Of a stretch of DNA of 64,000 bases, positions 55,117 through 63,352 are shown piece after piece. Position 1 is the first letter of the stretch, and every line of letters begins with the position of its first letter. The notes beneath the pieces were generated by a model. That model saw only the letters and a list, made by a program, of their open reading frames with translations, made no database searches and had not been told where the DNA came from. A program made the position numbers and the translations under genes. This DNA comes from CAVVEC01 sp963747105 (GTDB lineage Bacteria; Acidobacteriota; Terriglobia; Terriglobales; Acidobacteriaceae), in NCBI GenBank assembly GCA_963747105.1, contig CAVVEC010000002.1, forward strand, positions 248,001 to 312,000. The letters run 5' to 3'.

Positions 55117-57344
55117 GACAAGTGCTGCAGCACGCTCGCACGGGGGAGATCGCGGTGATGGATGTTCCTGCTCCGCGGCCACTTGCGGGATGTGTGCTGG
55201 TGCGGATGGCCGCGTCGCTGGTGTCTGCGGGTACGGAGCGCGCTGCTCACGAATTCGCCAGCAAGAACCTGCTGCAGAAAGCCTGGGCCCGTCCGGATCT
55301 GGTTCGCGAAGTCATCACCAAGATTCGCCGCGATGGCGTGTTTTCGGCAGCCGCGTCGGTTCGCAGCCGCCTCGATCAGCCCGATGCTCTGGGCTATAGC
55401 AGCGCGGGGACTGTTCTCGGCGTGGGTGAAGGCATTACCGATCTCGGCGTGGGCGAGCGAGTTGCCTGCGCGGGGGCGGCTTACGCCGTGCATGCGGAGT
55501 TTGCGTGCGTGCCGCGTCTGCTGGCCGCCAGAATTCCGCCGGGGTCTTCGGTCAGCTTTGAGGAAGCTGCTTTTGGTGCCGTAGGGGCTGTTGCCCTGCA
55601 CGGCATCCGCACGGCAGATGTGAAATTGGGAGATGTGGTCGCGGTGATCGGGCTCGGGCTCCTCGGTCAACTCACGGTGCAGATGCTGAAAGCGGCCGGG
55701 TGCCGTGTCCTGGGGATGGATATTGTGCCGGAGCGCTCCAAACTCGCGCTCCGCATGGGTGCTGATGCGGTCAGCGTCTCGGGCGAAGGCTTGCGCGATT
55801 TGTGCTTGCAGCACTCCAGCGGGCATGGGGCTGACGCAGTCGTGATTACGGCGGAAACGGGCAGCAGCGATCCGGTGAATCTGGCGGGAGAGGCGGCGCG
55901 AGACCGCGCCATAGTAGTTGCCATAGGCACAGTCGGCCTGGACATCCAACGCAAGCTGTACTACGAGAAGGAGCTCGCTTTCAGGATTTCTCGTTCCTGC
56001 GGCCCCGGCCGCTACGATTCGGCGTATGAGCAGAAGGGGCGCGACTATCCCATCGGCTACGTGCGTTGGACGGAAACCCGAAACATGGGAGCTTTCCTTC
56101 AGTTCCTGTCGGAAGGCAAGCTCGACGTGAAATCGCTGATCAGTCACCGATTTCCAATCGAACGCGCGCCAGCCGCCTACGACCTGATCTCGGGCAAAAC
56201 GCCGGAACAATTTCTTGGCGTACTGATTACCTATCCTGAGCGGGCAGAAGAAAGTCATGAACTGCAATTGGAGAAAACCTCTGCCGTCCACCGAGGTGAG
56301 GGATCAAGGGGTGAAGAATCAATTCGTGTCGGGGTTCTGGGTGCAGGCGCGTTTGCCATGGGTACGCTGCTACCGGCGCTCAAGCGGATTGCGGGAGCAG
56401 ACTTGGTCGGTGTCTGTGCCGTCAATGGCTCACATGCCCGCCATGCAGCGGAAAAGTTTGGCTTCCGCTACTGCGCGACCGACGAGCACAGCATCCTTGA
56501 TGATCCTGAGGTGAACGCGGTCCTGATCGCCACACGCCATCACCTGCACGCTACCCAGGTGTTGGCGGCGATCCAAGCCGGCAAGCACGTCTTTTGCGAG
56601 AAGCCGCTGTGCCTGAGTGAAATTGAGTTGGCGGAGATTGTCGAGACTTACTGCGATCAAGCCTCGGGTCGCAATCCAGTTCTTATGGTTGGATTCAACC
56701 GCCGTTTTGCTCCCATGGCGGTACGGATGAAAGAATTTCTCGCGGAAAGCAGCGAACCTCTGGCGATGCACTATCGAGTGAATGCGGGTCCGCTTGCGGC
56801 GGATCACTGGGTAAACGATCCGGAGCAGAGCGGAGGACGAATTCTAAGCGAGGTCTGCCATTTTGTGGACTTTCTCAGCTTTCTCGCGGGCATGCCGCCG
56901 GTCGAGGTGCAGACTCGCAACTTGGACAACGGGAGCCATAGTTCGAACGATAATGTGATTATTTCACTTCAGTTTCCCGACGGATCGCAAGCGACGATCA
57001 GTTATATGACCAGCGGCGATCGCAGCTATTCCAAAGAGCGCCTCGAAGTGTTCGGGGGTGGAGCGGTCGCTGTGCTGGAAGACTTCCGAACTCTGGAACT
57101 GGTGCGTCACGGGCACAAACAAAGATTCCGGTCACGCTTCCGGCAGGACAAAGGGCATCGGGCTGAGTTGGAGGCGTTTGCCGATGCGGTGCGAACCGGG
57201 TCCGAATCGCCGATCCCGTTTGATGAGATTGTCGCGGTCACGCTGGCGACTTTGCGCGCCGCGCAGTCGCGGTCTTCGGGACAGGCGGTCACCGTGGACA
57301 CCAGCAGTTTCATCCAGTCCAGTTCTTCGCGCCGGCCAGCCTAA
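55113..57344 (+). CDS. Two-domain oxidoreductase: MDR alcohol-dehydrogenase fused to Gfo/Idh/MocA
   Basis: A 743-residue protein. Residues about 1-370 are a medium-chain dehydrogenase: VLVRMAASLVSAGTERAAHE, LGYSSAGTVLGVGEGITDLG, VGERVACAGAAYA and the NAD fold VVAVIGLGLLGQLTVQMLKA, without the usual zinc ligands. Residues about 385-735 are a Gfo/Idh/MocA enzyme: IRVGVLGAGAFAMGTLLPAL, AGKHVFCEKPLCLSE (EKP motif), VGFNRRFAPM and GRILSEVCHFVDFLSFLAG. Proteins with this fusion are common in polysaccharide clusters and may act on UDP-sugar acids. It overlaps asnB by 4 bases. Its end converges on the deacetylase-like gene. Confidence 0.88.
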   Translation: MRQVLQHARTGEIAVMDVPAPRPLAGCVLVRMAASLVSAGTERAAHEFASKNLLQKAWARPDLVREVITKIRRDGVFSAAASVRSRLDQPDALGYSSAGTVLGVGEGITDLGVGERVACAGAAYAVHAEFACVPRLLAARIPPGSSVSFEEAAFGAVGAVALHGIRTADVKLGDVVAVIGLGLLGQLTVQMLKAAGCRVLGMDIVPERSKLALRMGADAVSVSGEGLRDLCLQHSSGHGADAVVITAETGSSDPVNLAGEAARDRAIVVAIGTVGLDIQRKLYYEKELAFRISRSCGPGRYDSAYEQKGRDYPIGYVRWTETRNMGAFLQFLSEGKLDVKSLISHRFPIERAPAAYDLISGKTPEQFLGVLITYPERAEESHELQLEKTSAVHRGEGSRGEESIRVGVLGAGAFAMGTLLPALKRIAGADLVGVCAVNGSHARHAAEKFGFRYCATDEHSILDDPEVNAVLIATRHHLHATQVLAAIQAGKHVFCEKPLCLSEIELAEIVETYCDQASGRNPVLMVGFNRRFAPMAVRMKEFLAESSEPLAMHYRVNAGPLAADHWVNDPEQSGGRILSEVCHFVDFLSFLAGMPPVEVQTRNLDNGSHSSNDNVIISLQFPDGSQATISYMTSGDRSYSKERLEVFGGGAVAVLEDFRTLELVRHGHKQRFRSRFRQDKGHRAELEAFADAVRTGSESPIPFDEIVAVTLATLRAAQSRSSGQAVTVDTSSFIQSSSSRRPA

Positions 57345-57392
57345 CCATCCAATCGAAGTACAACTGCTACGAACGCCTCCCACTCGGGCGGC

Positions 57393-59255
57393 TCACCTGC
57401 CCAGCCTTTCACTCTGGAATTGCAGGCTTCGTCCGTCCCCGGCAATGACCCTCCAGGCATCGTTGTCTCGGACGACCTGGGCGGATCCCCTGACGATTCT
57501 CGGTTCGGCAAAGTTATCAGCCGGCATCCTCCAGGTTTCGTATTCCAGGTTCTGGGGGGCGACGGCTTCTACCGTAACCAGGCCACCGTTTTCCGCCACC
57601 TTCCATCTGACCTGCTTGCGCGCATTCAGGAAGCGGGCCAGTTCGGTCATGGTGTACCAGCGAAACCGGCCTGCGGCTTTCATGCGGGCCGTCAGGTCCA
57701 GCCATTTCTCGACGATGCCGCGGTATTCCAGAATTCCGGGGGGATGGAAATAAACCAGCCGGGCCGACTGCTGGTCTACCGTGAATTCGGTTATCGCTTC
57801 CAGCCAGCGTTCAATTTCTTCATTGGAGTATCCCTCGGTGATCATTTCCTCAAACGCCGCCGCCCGGTCCATGTGCAGTATAGGAAATGCCCAAATGTTC
57901 CGGCCTTCACGGATTCCATTGCGGTAGCCCTCGGTAGGCCCCATGCCGGTATTTCCGGTGAAGTAGTAGGCGAGGAATGCGTGGGCCTCCAGCCAGTGCG
58001 TGACCCAGGGGGGCTGATTTCCATTGGGGGCGGAATATTCGACCACCGGCTTTCCCGTGACCTGCTCCAGCGCGTTCTTGTTGAGCGCCAGAAACTGTTC
58101 GAGGTCCTTGGGATTGTCCTTGTCCACGTGGGCAGAGAAGTAATCGTGGATCCAGCCGCCGTGGCTGCCTACTTCATAACCGAGGCTGATGTACTTGCGG
58201 ATCAGTTCCTGGCTGATGGGATTGTGCTGAACGTCGAAGCCCTTCTTGTCCCCGAACTTTCCGGCATCAGGCCCGGCGGTAATGTGAATCGAGTACGGCC
58301 CCTGCTGCAGCAGCGACCAGGAATTCATTTCCTCGAGCGGCTTGATCGCGGCATTAGAGTCCACGTGCCAGTTCAGGACCAGGCCTCCGACTCCGTCGGG
58401 GACGGACATTAAATAAGGTAGCGACAAAGTGTGGCTGGCGAAGTACTTGAGAAATGCGTGCAATAGCAGCCCGTCGGTATTGGCCTTGAGATATCCGAGA
58501 GGCAGGTTTACGAACAGCACCGAACCCTTTTGATAGGCGTGTTCGCCAGCCACGATTCCCGCGCTGGAGCGGAAAAGGACCTGGCCGGAGTAGTCGCCGG
58601 ACGTGACAAAGCTGGGATACACCAGATCGCCATATTGGTAGCGCCGGAGCTGGACTTCAAAATCCCCGGCAGCCGGCGAACCCTTGCCCGGTTCCAGGCC
58701 GCCGGTTTGTGCGTGGAAGGGATAGTACTTTCCGGGGGGGATTTCCATCTGGCGCACAACTGCACTGGACCCGGACACCTGGCTCCACTGAATCGTCTTG
58801 TCTCGAAGTTGTTCGTAGAGGGCGTAATCCACGCCTGCGAGGTCCGAGAGGCGCGACCGGCTGGCCGCATAGTGAGCCTGCATGGAGAACGTTCCGGCAT
58901 CGTAAACCAGCATCAGTTTCCCGCCCGCACCCACAAAACGGTGGAGGGCCGCGACGAAGAGTTCACTGGCCTGCAGGTGAATGGAATCGGGCAGGATCAC
59001 GCCCGCACACTGGGAGTCTCCCCAAAAAGGACGAAGAAATTCCGAATCATGCACCGGAACCACGTGCAAACCTTCTTCGCTGCCTGCGTCCACCCACAAC
59101 GTGACTTTGGGATCGCTGAAACTGGCGCCGTCGGGCACGAGCAGGAGAAGACGGTCCGCGGTGGAACGAAACCGGTCGTGCGTTGCCCAAGACCATGTGA
59201 TCAAGGCGAGGAGGATGAGGCCGGCGGCTGCGATGAGTGTTCTGCGATACTTCAT
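57393..59255 (-). CDS. Membrane-anchored polysaccharide deacetylase-like protein
   Basis: A 620-residue protein: N-terminal membrane segment (TLIAAAGLILLALITWSWA), then a GATase-1/ThuA-like alpha/beta region (about 35-280: VTLWVDAGSEEGLHVVPVHD, GVILPDSIHLQASELFVAAL, VGAGGKLMLVYDAGTFSM). A deacetylase-like half follows (about 290-545) with GGLVLNWHVDSNAA, GYEVGSHGGWIHDYF (H-x5-H, as in NodB metal sites), EYSAPNGNQPPWVTHWLEAH and RLVYFHPPG. A C-terminal beta-rich tail follows (540-620). PelA and PgaB are known enzymes with a similar order. It overlaps the bactofilin-like gene by ATGA and is the last gene of the operon, so it probably de-N-acetylates the polymer made by the adjacent GT2. This is inference. 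Confidence 0.72.
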   Translation of the reverse strand: MKYRRTLIAAAGLILLALITWSWATHDRFRSTADRLLLLVPDGASFSDPKVTLWVDAGSEEGLHVVPVHDSEFLRPFWGDSQCAGVILPDSIHLQASELFVAALHRFVGAGGKLMLVYDAGTFSMQAHYAASRSRLSDLAGVDYALYEQLRDKTIQWSQVSGSSAVVRQMEIPPGKYYPFHAQTGGLEPGKGSPAAGDFEVQLRRYQYGDLVYPSFVTSGDYSGQVLFRSSAGIVAGEHAYQKGSVLFVNLPLGYLKANTDGLLLHAFLKYFASHTLSLPYLMSVPDGVGGLVLNWHVDSNAAIKPLEEMNSWSLLQQGPYSIHITAGPDAGKFGDKKGFDVQHNPISQELIRKYISLGYEVGSHGGWIHDYFSAHVDKDNPKDLEQFLALNKNALEQVTGKPVVEYSAPNGNQPPWVTHWLEAHAFLAYYFTGNTGMGPTEGYRNGIREGRNIWAFPILHMDRAAAFEEMITEGYSNEEIERWLEAITEFTVDQQSARLVYFHPPGILEYRGIVEKWLDLTARMKAAGRFRWYTMTELARFLNARKQVRWKVAENGGLVTVEAVAPQNLEYETWRMPADNFAEPRIVRGSAQVVRDNDAWRVIAGDGRSLQFQSERLGR

Positions 59256-60328
59256 GCGCTGGCCACCACCCGGCCATACTCACGAGCCCACAAAGTGCCA
59301 AACACTACTACACCTTCCTCGACTTCGATGCGCGGCGCGCTCACGGTGGTAGGATTTTCTGCGCTTCCGCAGCAGGTTCCAGAGGCAATCGCCAGGCCAT
59401 GTTCGGCGATGACCGGGCCATGAACCGCGCAGTGGGGCCCAATGTGCATGTGCTGCGCACTGATCAGGCTCCCTTCCACCGACACCCCACGATCGACAAC
59501 CATGTCGTCATCGCTCTTCACGCTGCCGCGGACGCGAGCCCCGGAGTGAATGTGCAACTTGCCTCGGATCACGATATTTCCGCTAACCACTTCGCCGGCG
59601 CGAATTTCGAAGTTGCCGTCATGGAAGAAACGCCGGGAGGCTTCCGTACCCAGGTTCGCGGCGAAGGTTGGGTTCGAGGGGGTGGAGTCTTCGCCGCTCG
59701 CCACCTGCCCAATTTCAATGCGCGGAGCATTCAGCCGAAGAAAATTACAATCGGCATGCAGGCGTATGACCGCGTCCGAGGAAATGCGGCCGTAGAGCCG
59801 GCAGCCGAGGTCAGCGGTGAATTCACCGGCGGCATGAACCCAGCGCATCACAGAACTGGAGCCACCGAGATGAACATCCCTCTCACCCAGGATTGCCCGG
59901 AAATTGTCCTTCTCTCCTCCAAGAAACTGGCCGCCGGCATAAATCTCTTTTGAGAAGGTAGCCTCCCGGGGCACGACCATGTCCGTGCCCGCCGCGATCA
60001 CCGCTGGGCGAATCGCATCACGCTCCTGCAGCGCGACCAGCAACGGCTCGTCAGCCCGGCCCAGCACGACGTATTCTTCACCATCCGGCATGGTGCCGGA
60101 AGCGTTCGCGGCGGAGGCCACACACTGCTGTAGTGTCGGCTCCAGTTCTTTGATATAGGCGCGGAATGTGTGGGCAAAATGGCGGATTTCTCCAGCGTGT
60201 TGCTGAATCACATTCAGGGGCCGGGCATCGGACTTGCGGTGCAGTTCCACGAACGCCGGGATCAGCGGCAGCACAAGCATCAAGCTGACCACAAAGATCA
60301 GGGTGGCGACGGCGAGGTACGGATTCAC
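59252..60328 (-). CDS. Membrane-anchored bactofilin-like (polymer-forming cytoskeletal) protein
   Basis: A 358-residue protein with one N-terminal membrane segment (VATLIFVVSLMLVLPLIPAF), a helical linker (about 35-80) and a long series of beta-helix rungs (about 95-345): FSKEIYAGGQFLGGEKD, RISSDAVIRLHADCNFLRLN, FEIRAGEVVSGNIVIRGKLH, IHSGARVRGSVKSDDDMVVD, RGVSVEGSLISAQHMHIGPH. The hydrophobic/Gly alternation and short turns are those of bactofilins (DUF583). Classical bactofilins are soluble; an N-terminal transmembrane anchor is less usual. It overlaps the deacetylase and GT2 genes by 4 bases each, so it is part of a tightly coupled operon and may scaffold the synthase complex. Confidence 0.78.
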   Translation of the reverse strand: MNPYLAVATLIFVVSLMLVLPLIPAFVELHRKSDARPLNVIQQHAGEIRHFAHTFRAYIKELEPTLQQCVASAANASGTMPDGEEYVVLGRADEPLLVALQERDAIRPAVIAAGTDMVVPREATFSKEIYAGGQFLGGEKDNFRAILGERDVHLGGSSSVMRWVHAAGEFTADLGCRLYGRISSDAVIRLHADCNFLRLNAPRIEIGQVASGEDSTPSNPTFAANLGTEASRRFFHDGNFEIRAGEVVSGNIVIRGKLHIHSGARVRGSVKSDDDMVVDRGVSVEGSLISAQHMHIGPHCAVHGPVIAEHGLAIASGTCCGSAENPTTVSAPRIEVEEGVVVFGTLWAREYGRVVASA

Positions 60329-61565
60329 AGAGCCTTCCGAAAACGCTCGGTCTTATCCCAGTGGAACTCAGCTCCAGTCACAAAGTCGCTGAATTGCGAT
60401 GCAGCCGCGCGAGTGACCGAGAAGATGCTTACTCCGAATCCCAGGATGAGGAAGGGAAGCAGGCAGATCCGGGTGCGGGATCCATCCAGACGCACGGCCG
60501 CAGCGATTTCAAAGAAAGCGGCAAAATTTCCCAGCGCAGCATACGCCGTGATGGAAAGTATCGCGATAACGCCGTGCAGTGGAGCCACCCCCTGGTAGAA
60601 CACAACCAGGGCCAGCAACCAGCCAATCAGCGTGATCGGCGCCATCGCGTATACTCCCAGCAGCAGAAATCCATCAATCCGTTCGCGCAACGTAGCCCGA
60701 TGTTTTCCCAACAACAGATGCAGGCCATAGGTCACCAAGGCCTGGTTGTGGCCCTTGGCCCAGCGCATGATCTGCTTGATTCGAACCGGCCAGCGTCTCG
60801 GGAACTTCCTCGTAGCACTCCGAGCGGTTCTGGTAAGCCGTCTTCCAGCCTGCAGCAAGAGGCGGTAGGTCAGGTCGGTGTCTTCGGTGAGGGAATTGTC
60901 ATTCCAGCCGCCGATTTCGCGCAGCGCGCTCAACCGCACGCCCGCGACCGTGCCGCCATGCTGCGGCACCAGTCGAAGATTCATGCGTGCCTGCTGGTCC
61001 ACCTGATAGCCGCCCGAGCGCTCCAGATCGAGAAGACGCGTCAGCAGATTGGTCGCCACATTCAGGGGCACCACCCGGCCCATGACCCCGCCAACTTCCG
61101 GATCAAAGAATGGCGCCACCAGCTGCTTGATCAGGCCGCCGCCGGGAATGTAGTCGGCGTCGAAGATAAGGATGACTTCGGTGTTCACCAGCTCCATGGC
61201 ATCTTTCAGCGCTGCCGCTTTGCCCCCTTTTCCCCCGTGCGATGGAAGGGCCGGATGCGGCCCGGGAAAGCGCTCGACAAAGTCATCGATGATTTCCCGC
61301 GTCCGGTCAGTGGAGCGGTCGTTGACCGGAATGACCAGCATCTTGTCTTCGGGATAGCTGACCGTCATCAGGCGCTCAAGATGTTGGCGATGACCTTCTC
61401 CTCGTTGTGAGCAGCGACCAGTACGGTGACCGGCGGCCAGTCGGCGGTGTCGATGTCAATGTAGGGATGGCGCTGGAAACCAAAGAGCCGGTTCAGCGTG
61501 AACCAATAATGGCGTGCGGTGTAGATGCAGATGAGAAGAACAATGAAGTAAAGAACATAAATCAT
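60325..61565 (-). CDS. Processive family 2 glycosyltransferase (BcsA/PgaC-like), three indels
   Basis: From the ATG at 61565: membrane segment MIYVLYFIVLLICIY, then VTVLVAAHNEEKVIANILSA. After a missing base near 61370 it continues as LMTVSYPEDKMLVIPVNDRS, GGKAAALKDAMELVNTEVIL, IFDADYIPGG (DxD), SLTEDTDLTYRL (TED) and KQIMRWAKGHNQ (QxxRW). A group of about four membrane helices ends the protein. Between TED and QxxRW, two compensating indels (one base missing near 60848, one extra near 60794) scramble about 20 residues; the other frame reads WKTAYQNRSECYEEVPET, as expected. The DxD, TED, QxxRW set marks a processive synthase that makes and extrudes a polymer at the inner membrane. Confidence 0.85.
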
Positions 61566-61603
61566 GGCGCACAACCATGGCTGGAGCGACAGGGTCGGGG
61601 TAG

Positions 61604-62845
61604 TCACTCCTTGCCTGCGGCAGCGGCTTCTTGCGCAGCCGCCACCACGTCGGTTTTGCGCCGCCGAGGATGCGGTCTGGGGCGGCAGCTTGAATTCCTT
61701 GTCCGCCTCTAACAGCGGGGTCTTTTTCTGATGCCAGCGGGATATCGCTTCCACAATTCGTTCCGAGCTATGACCGTCTCCGTAGGGGTTGGCGCCCTCC
61801 GACATGTCTTGCATAGGCCTCCGTATCGTTGAGCAGATGGTCTGCTTCCTCGGACAATGCCTTCGCGTGACATGCCGATGATCTTCGCCATGCCGAACTG
61901 CGAGGCTTCCGGCCGTTCCGTGACCTTGCGCAGCACCAGCACCGGCTTTTGAAACGTGGGCGCTTCCTCCTGAATGCCGCCCGAATCGGTGAGCACCAGA
62001 AAACACCGCCGCAACAGGCTGACGAAAGTGATGTAATCCAGGGGTTCAGTCAGGTGAATTCGATCCGTGCCCTGCAGCAGTGCGTTCACCGTGCTGCGTA
62101 CGTTGGGGTTCATGTGCACGGGATAGATCACACGAATGTCGGGGTGCTGTTCGACCAGATCCTTGAGCGCCAGACACATGTTCTCCTGGTCCACGCCCCA
62201 GGATTCCCGCCGGTGAGAGGTCACCAGCACCAGGCGGCAATTGTCGGTCGGAATTCCAGCCAGTGGAGTGTTGTCCCAGGAATGCGGGATTTGACTGAGC
62301 GCGCGCAGGGTGTCAACGACCGTGTTGCCCGTAACCACAATCTTGGCTGCCGGCACTCCTTCAGCCAGCAGGTTGTCCCGCGACAGAGCCGTGGGCGCAA
62401 AGTGAATCTCGGTTATCACCGAAACCAGCCGCCGGTTCACTTCTTCCGGGAAAGGGTTATAGATGTCGCGGCTGCGCAACCCGGCCTCGATGTGACCCAC
62501 GGGAATTTTGCAGTAGTAGGCGGCCAGGGCCGAGGCAAAAGCAGTGGTCGTATCGCCCTGGACCAGGACCATGTTGGGCTCAAAACGGTGGCAGGCGTTT
62601 TCGACTGTATCGAGCACGCGCGCGGTCAGCGAGTTCAGCGTCTGGTTGGGACGCATGACGTCCAGGTCAAAGTCCGGCTTGATTTTGAAAAATTGCAAGG
62701 CGTGGTCGAGCATGGTGCGATGCTGACCGGTATGCACAACGGCGGTTTCAAACTCTGCCGAGCGCCGGCGTAATTCGTGAATGACGAGAGCCAGCTTGAT
62801 AGCTTCCGGGCGGGTACCGAGAACCGCGATAATTCGACACTTCAT
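61604..62845 (-). CDS. wecB: UDP-N-acetylglucosamine 2-epimerase (non-hydrolysing), with frame breaks near C-terminus
   Basis: MKCRIIAVLGTRPEAIKLAL, VVHTGQHRTMLDHALQFF, VLVQGDTTTAFASALAAYYC, PVGHIEAGLRS, NPFPEEVNRRLVSVITEIHF, VTSHRRESWG and LVLTDSGGIQEEAPTFQKPV then RKVTERPEA are the WecB/MnaA signature. The last 70-80 residues need three one-base corrections: an extra base near 61847, another near 61806 (after which MSEGANPYGDGHSSERIVEA follows) and one near 61656, which brings in KTDVVAAAQEAAAAGKE-stop at 61604. All three are extra bases, giving about 413 codons. The enzyme interconverts UDP-GlcNAc and UDP-ManNAc. It heads the GT2-bactofilin-deacetylase operon and points to a HexNAc-containing polymer. 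Confidence 0.85.
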
Positions 62846-63352
62846 ACTTGCTCCGACAAATCTCTGACCATTGTCATTCCGAGGAGCGCAGCGACGAGGA
62901 ATCTGCTGTTTGCAAAAGAACTAAAATGCCGCCGGTCCTTAATCTCACTCCCTCGCCCGGACATTTAGCCTCAACAACCGACACGAGTCCCCTTTTTTGG
63001 GTAACCATTCAATTGTTATTGGGGATTGGGCCTCGGGAAAGATTACCAAGGTCACCGCGGCGCCGCTTTACGCACGTCCGCCGGGGCGGGATGTCATGGA
63101 AGACCGAAAAACAGGGGGCCGACTCTGTCGAAACGGGCGAAGATGTCCACTGCGATTCGGCGACCTTGGCAATGATCAGGGGGTAATCTTGAACACAAAG
63201 CCGCATTCGAAATTGCATCGCCGTGTCGTGCCGCCAAATCGTAGAGGCTCCCTACGAAGAACAGCGGATTCCTCATGGCTGAAGCCATTCGGAATGACAA
63301 GGTTCAAATGCCGGACAAGCATCAGGAGTAGATTAGGAACAGGAGACACTCA
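62846..63352. other. Intergenic region with dispersed-repeat-like motifs
   Basis: About 500 bases between divergent genes. It contains GTCATTCCGAGGAGCGCAGC (62873-62892) and, near 63285-63300, an inverted TTCGGAATGACAAGG. The first motif, which translates as SEERSDEES, resembles an intergenic repeat seen in many bacterial genomes. A related SHSERCED-type sequence lies near 20428. Promoters for wecB and ppk2 should lie here but none is clear. Confidence 0.45.

Noticed and set aside
55083..56291. Long (402-codon) open frame on the minus strand opposite the two-domain oxidoreductase
   Set aside because: It lies fully opposite a gene with clear MDR and Gfo/Idh motifs. Its translation is Arg/His/Ala-rich without domains and there is no ribosome site; it is a GC-driven antisense frame.
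60361..61410. 349-codon plus-strand open frame opposite the GT2 synthase
   Set aside because: The opposite strand has the DxD, TED and QxxRW motifs of a synthase in an operon; the plus-strand product shows no recognisable domain or start signal.
42854..61806. Programmed ribosomal frameshifting in the broken genes
   Set aside because: The breaks occur at unrelated sequences, in both directions, without slippery heptamers or consistent downstream structures, and affect paralogues differently.
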